64,000 nt of DNA from Sulfidibacterium sp964549335 (GTDB taxonomy: Bacteria > Bacteroidota > Bacteroidia > Bacteroidales > F082). The translations under genes and the position numbers were made by a program. How positions within the stretch are numbered: the stretch's first letter is position 1; each line of letters begins with the position of its first letter. The notes under the pieces were generated by a model. It was given only the letters and a program-made list of their open reading frames with translations, did no database searches and was not told where the DNA came from. Positions 61,657 through 64,000 of the stretch are shown here, piece by piece. Location of the stretch: the NCBI GenBank assembly GCA_964549335.1, contig CAZJUQ010000010.1, forward strand, positions 1-64,000. Reading direction: 5' to 3'.

Positions 61657-62709
61657 ATGAAAAAAATTTATCTTTCTTTATTAATCGTTGTTTTTGCGTT
61701 ATCGTTGGAAGCGCAGATAGTTATTAACGAAAACAATGTAGCCCCCGTGGGAAGTACGGTAGTTATTGCTTACGACTCCGTTCCCGATGCCACCATTGTG
61801 CCGGGAGATGCCGGCGGAAATAAAGTTTGGAATTTTTCGGCACTTCACGAGCACTATTACGATACTTTGTATATGGTTTCTCCCGAAACAACTCCGTTCG
61901 GACAAAGTTTCCCCGACGCCAATTATGTTAGCGAAAGGGTTGAGGGACAGGACACCTCGTATGCTTACTTTGTAAAAAACAGCGATGCCATGACACTTTT
62001 GGGATATTCGGGATACTCGTCGCAGGTGGAAGATACCGTTGTTGTTAACATAGTTCCCGGCGATACCGTTTTGGATTTTCCGGTACAGTACGGAAATCAC
62101 CGCGAGGAATCTTATTATTACCAAATAGTGATGGCAAGTCCGAGCCCGGGTGTCGATTCCGTAAGATACAAACGTTCTACCGACAAAACCACCGATGTGG
62201 ATGCATGGGGTACAATGACCATCCCCGGTGGCACTTACGATGTTTTACGCCGCAAAACGGTTTTTGATGAAGCCGATAGCACATGGGTTCTGCTTTTCGG
62301 CAGCTGGACGCTGCTTGCAAACAATACATATACCAGTACCTCATACGAATGGTTAACCAATCAGGTTACCCCGGGATTTACTCTCGTGTCGATTGATATT
62401 GACGAAGGAAACATTACCGGTGTTAACTTTTTAAAAGGAAATCCCGTGGGAATAAAACAAAAAGAGGTTCGTAATCTGGATGTTTATCCGAATCCTGCCA
62501 CCGGCCGTATTTCGTTTGAAACAGAAAAGCATATTGACGGAAATTTAACCATTTATAACGGTTCGGGAAATAAAATTTTCGAAAAAACGGTTTCCGGCAG
62601 CAAATTCCATGTTAATGTTTCAAAATTAATTCCCGGCACTTATTTTGTCATCCTTGACGACCATTACAAAGGAACGGTTAAATATTCCGGAAAATTTATT
62701 AAAAGATAG
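61657..62709 (+). CDS. Secreted T9SS cargo of unknown function
   Basis: 350 residues from ATG 61657, which gives a proper signal peptide (MKKIYLSLLIVVFALSLEAQ). The main part (residues ~20-265) is beta-rich, with motifs like GGNKVWNFSALHEHYYDTLYMVSPETTPFGQSFPDANYV, seen in secreted Bacteroidota proteins of no known function. The C-terminus is a clear type A sorting domain (NLDVYPNPATGRISFETEKHIDGNLTIYNGSGNKIFEK, IPGTYFVILDDHYKGTVKYSGKFIKR). The earlier open frame (61606) starts within the promoter region. Confidence 0.85.
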   Translation: MKKIYLSLLIVVFALSLEAQIVINENNVAPVGSTVVIAYDSVPDATIVPGDAGGNKVWNFSALHEHYYDTLYMVSPETTPFGQSFPDANYVSERVEGQDTSYAYFVKNSDAMTLLGYSGYSSQVEDTVVVNIVPGDTVLDFPVQYGNHREESYYYQIVMASPSPGVDSVRYKRSTDKTTDVDAWGTMTIPGGTYDVLRRKTVFDEADSTWVLLFGSWTLLANNTYTSTSYEWLTNQVTPGFTLVSIDIDEGNITGVNFLKGNPVGIKQKEVRNLDVYPNPATGRISFETEKHIDGNLTIYNGSGNKIFEKTVSGSKFHVNVSKLIPGTYFVILDDHYKGTVKYSGKFIKR

Positions 62710-62856
62710 CACCGGTTATTGTCGGGCAATACTTGAGGTTAACCGTATTGGCTCTTTTTTTATGAAAGTGTTACCGGTTTGTTAAACGGTTTTCCTGACC
62801 TTATTAATATTGAAACTTTTTTAAAGTTTTTGGTTGTTTTACAATATTAATTTTAA

Positions 62857-63588
62857 ATGTTGATAAAAACCCGCGGTGTTGTTTTGCAACACTTTAAATA
62901 TTCCGAAACATCACTCGTGGTAAAAATTTTTACCGAAGAGCTGGGTTTACAATCGTATATGGTGAAAGGGAGCCGTTCAAAAAAGTCGAAACTGAAACCT
63001 GCCTATTTTCAGCCCCTTACTCTTTTGGAAATGGTGGTGTATCACAAAGAAAACCGGCAGTTGCATTCCGTTAAGGAGATAAAATCGGCATATTCGTGGC
63101 GGCATATACCGTTTAATATTCAAAAACAGACGGTGATTCTTTTTTTGAATGAAATTTTATACAAAACCTTACGCGAAGAGGTCCCCGACAAAAAACTGTT
63201 CGAATTTATTTACAACAGCTTGCATTGGTTCGATTTGGAAGAGGAGAACTTTGTCAATTTTCATATATTCTTTTTATTGCATTTGAGCCGCTTTTTGGGC
63301 TTTTTCCCCAAAGAGACCCCCGGAATTACAAATGCTGTGTTTTTCGATTTAAAAGAGGGTTTTTTCACACCGGGACAGCCTGTTCATCCCTATTACATCG
63401 AAGGTGATGTGGCAAAAGATATGTTGTTTTTCTTAAACAGAAATATCGACTCAATAAAAAGTTTTAAATACGGTACTAAACGCCGCCGCAACCTGTTGGA
63501 TGCACTGGTAACATATTACCAGTTGCATTTGCCGGAAATGGGAAAAATAAAATCGCTCGACATTTTAACGGCGGTAATTCACGGATAA
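62857..63588 (+). CDS. recO: DNA repair protein RecO
   Basis: 243 residues. The N-terminal OB-fold (KTRGVVLQHFKYSETSLVVKIFTEELGLQSYMVKGSRSKKSKLKPAYFQPLTLLEM) is diagnostic; the C-terminal part is helical. The CxxC zinc motif of some RecO proteins is not present. RecO loads RecA onto SSB-coated DNA with RecR and anneals single strands. It converges on the arsC-type gene with only 5 bp between the stops. Confidence 0.93.
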   Translation: MLIKTRGVVLQHFKYSETSLVVKIFTEELGLQSYMVKGSRSKKSKLKPAYFQPLTLLEMVVYHKENRQLHSVKEIKSAYSWRHIPFNIQKQTVILFLNEILYKTLREEVPDKKLFEFIYNSLHWFDLEEENFVNFHIFFLLHLSRFLGFFPKETPGITNAVFFDLKEGFFTPGQPVHPYYIEGDVAKDMLFFLNRNIDSIKSFKYGTKRRRNLLDALVTYYQLHLPEMGKIKSLDILTAVIHG

Positions 63589-63593
63589 GCCGT

Positions 63594-64000
63594 TTACTTT
63601 TGCGTCATAATGTTTTTGTTGTAAAACTTTGTAAAATCCCTGATAATTTCATCCCTTACCCTTCTGAAAACATTTGTTATTTGTTCGTCGGTGCCTGTGG
63701 CTGCGGCAGGATCGTCGAAACCGATGTGCAATCTCTGTTTTACCTCTCCCGTAAATACGGGACAAACCTCTTTTGCTCCGTCGCAAACGGTTATTACCCA
63801 ATCGAAACCGGTATTTATAAACCTGTTAACATGCTTTGGATACCCTTTTGATATGTCGATGTCTTTTTCCGCCATCACCTCAACAGCTTTACGGTGTACC
63901 TTCTCTCCCGGTTCGGTTCCGGCAGAATATATTTCCAACGATTTGTCAATCGATTTTAAAAAACCTTCGGCCATTTGACTCCGGCATGTGTTTCCGGTAC
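63594..64000 (-). CDS. Arsenate reductase/phosphatase of the LMW-PTP type (5' end missing)
   Basis: The gene runs off the right edge; about 135 residues are visible. The edge reads (C)TGNTCRSQMAEGF, the P-loop of thioredoxin-coupled ArsC and related phosphatases. The nucleophile Cys codon is cut at position 64000. Further features are SAGTEPG, FDWVITVCDGAKEVCPVF with the Cys pair used in the disulfide relay, and GFDDPAAATG. Such enzymes reduce arsenate using thioredoxin. Whether it is part of an ars operon lies outside the window. Confidence 0.9.
   Translation of the reverse strand, partial: TGNTCRSQMAEGFLKSIDKSLEIYSAGTEPGEKVHRKAVEVMAEKDIDISKGYPKHVNRFINTGFDWVITVCDGAKEVCPVFTGEVKQRLHIGFDDPAAATGTDEQITNVFRRVRDEIIRDFTKFYNKNIMTQK

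Noticed and set aside
1..64000. tRNA, rRNA, tmRNA, CRISPR arrays, insertion sequences or prophage genes
   Set aside because: I looked through the gaps and gene products and saw no cloverleaf, no regularly spaced direct repeats, and no transposase, integrase or phage structural protein. A covariance-model search could still find small RNAs.

Overview
The window comes from a member of the Bacteroidota, most likely a Bacteroidales-like anaerobe or microaerophile. The evidence is type IX secretion (T9SS) C-terminal sorting domains on several exported proteins, promoters of the Bacteroidota TAnnTTTG type, a split ATP synthase operon (atpBEFHAG without atpDC) with the long signal-peptide form of subunit a, an S46 dipeptidyl-peptidase, a UpxY/NusG-type antiterminator, DUF4175 and DUF4292 proteins, and a flavoredoxin-rubredoxin fusion. 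The sequence is AT-rich, with very AT-rich intergenic gaps and two foreign-looking GC-rich intergenic islands.

Layout. 1-6.6 kb (minus strand): a truncated secreted beta-propeller-like gene, a tiny signal-peptide plus sorting-domain gene, a GC-rich island, and a two-gene alpha-glucan operon (GH13, then GH31). 7-12.1 kb (minus): F1Fo ATP synthase, with a strong hairpin after the c-subunit gene. 12.4-14.9 kb (plus): a ureohydrolase-fold protein missing several metal ligands and a DEAD-box RNA helicase. 15-18.1 kb (minus): a YwqK/MORN-repeat protein with a partner lipoprotein, and nadA. 18.1-18.7 kb: about 600 bp of extremely AT-rich, gene-free DNA between divergent operons. 18.7-23.4 kb (plus): rpiB, a LutB-like protein, pgi, a lipoprotein, a nitroreductase and a UpxY-like antiterminator. 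23.4-25 kb (minus): xseB and xseA. 25.1-32.2 kb (plus): a DUF4175 protein, a degenerate GHKL ATPase-like protein, ybeY, mnmG and a methyltransferase, with two perfect parS centromere sites flanking mnmG.

32.3-45.1 kb (plus): an NtrY-like histidine kinase, a polysaccharide flippase, then dut, a TPR lipoprotein, a DUF4292 lipoprotein and an EnvC-like divisome/murein-hydrolase activator, a second orphan histidine kinase, an unknown gene, and hemW. 45.4-48.6 kb (plus): after a GC-rich island, an ECF sigma factor, a membrane anti-sigma candidate and a Spy/CpxP-like protein, then an Ig-like lipoprotein. 48.6-56 kb: aspartylglucosaminidase and a GNAT acetyltransferase (minus), a coiled-coil membrane protein, a GH130 enzyme and the flavoredoxin-rubredoxin fusion (plus), and an S46 peptidase (minus) sharing a long bidirectional terminator. 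56.4-64 kb: an FG-GAP repeat protein with an unusual C-terminus, a low-molecular-weight tyrosine phosphatase, several T9SS-type exported proteins, recO and the truncated end of an arsC-type phosphatase.

Taken together, most genes are core functions: energy, nucleotide and cofactor metabolism, DNA repair, tRNA modification and envelope maintenance. They are mixed with secreted proteins. The parS sites, the AT-rich divergent gap and the strand-composition changes suggest an origin-proximal location. I saw no complete insertion sequence, CRISPR array, prophage, tRNA or rRNA gene.
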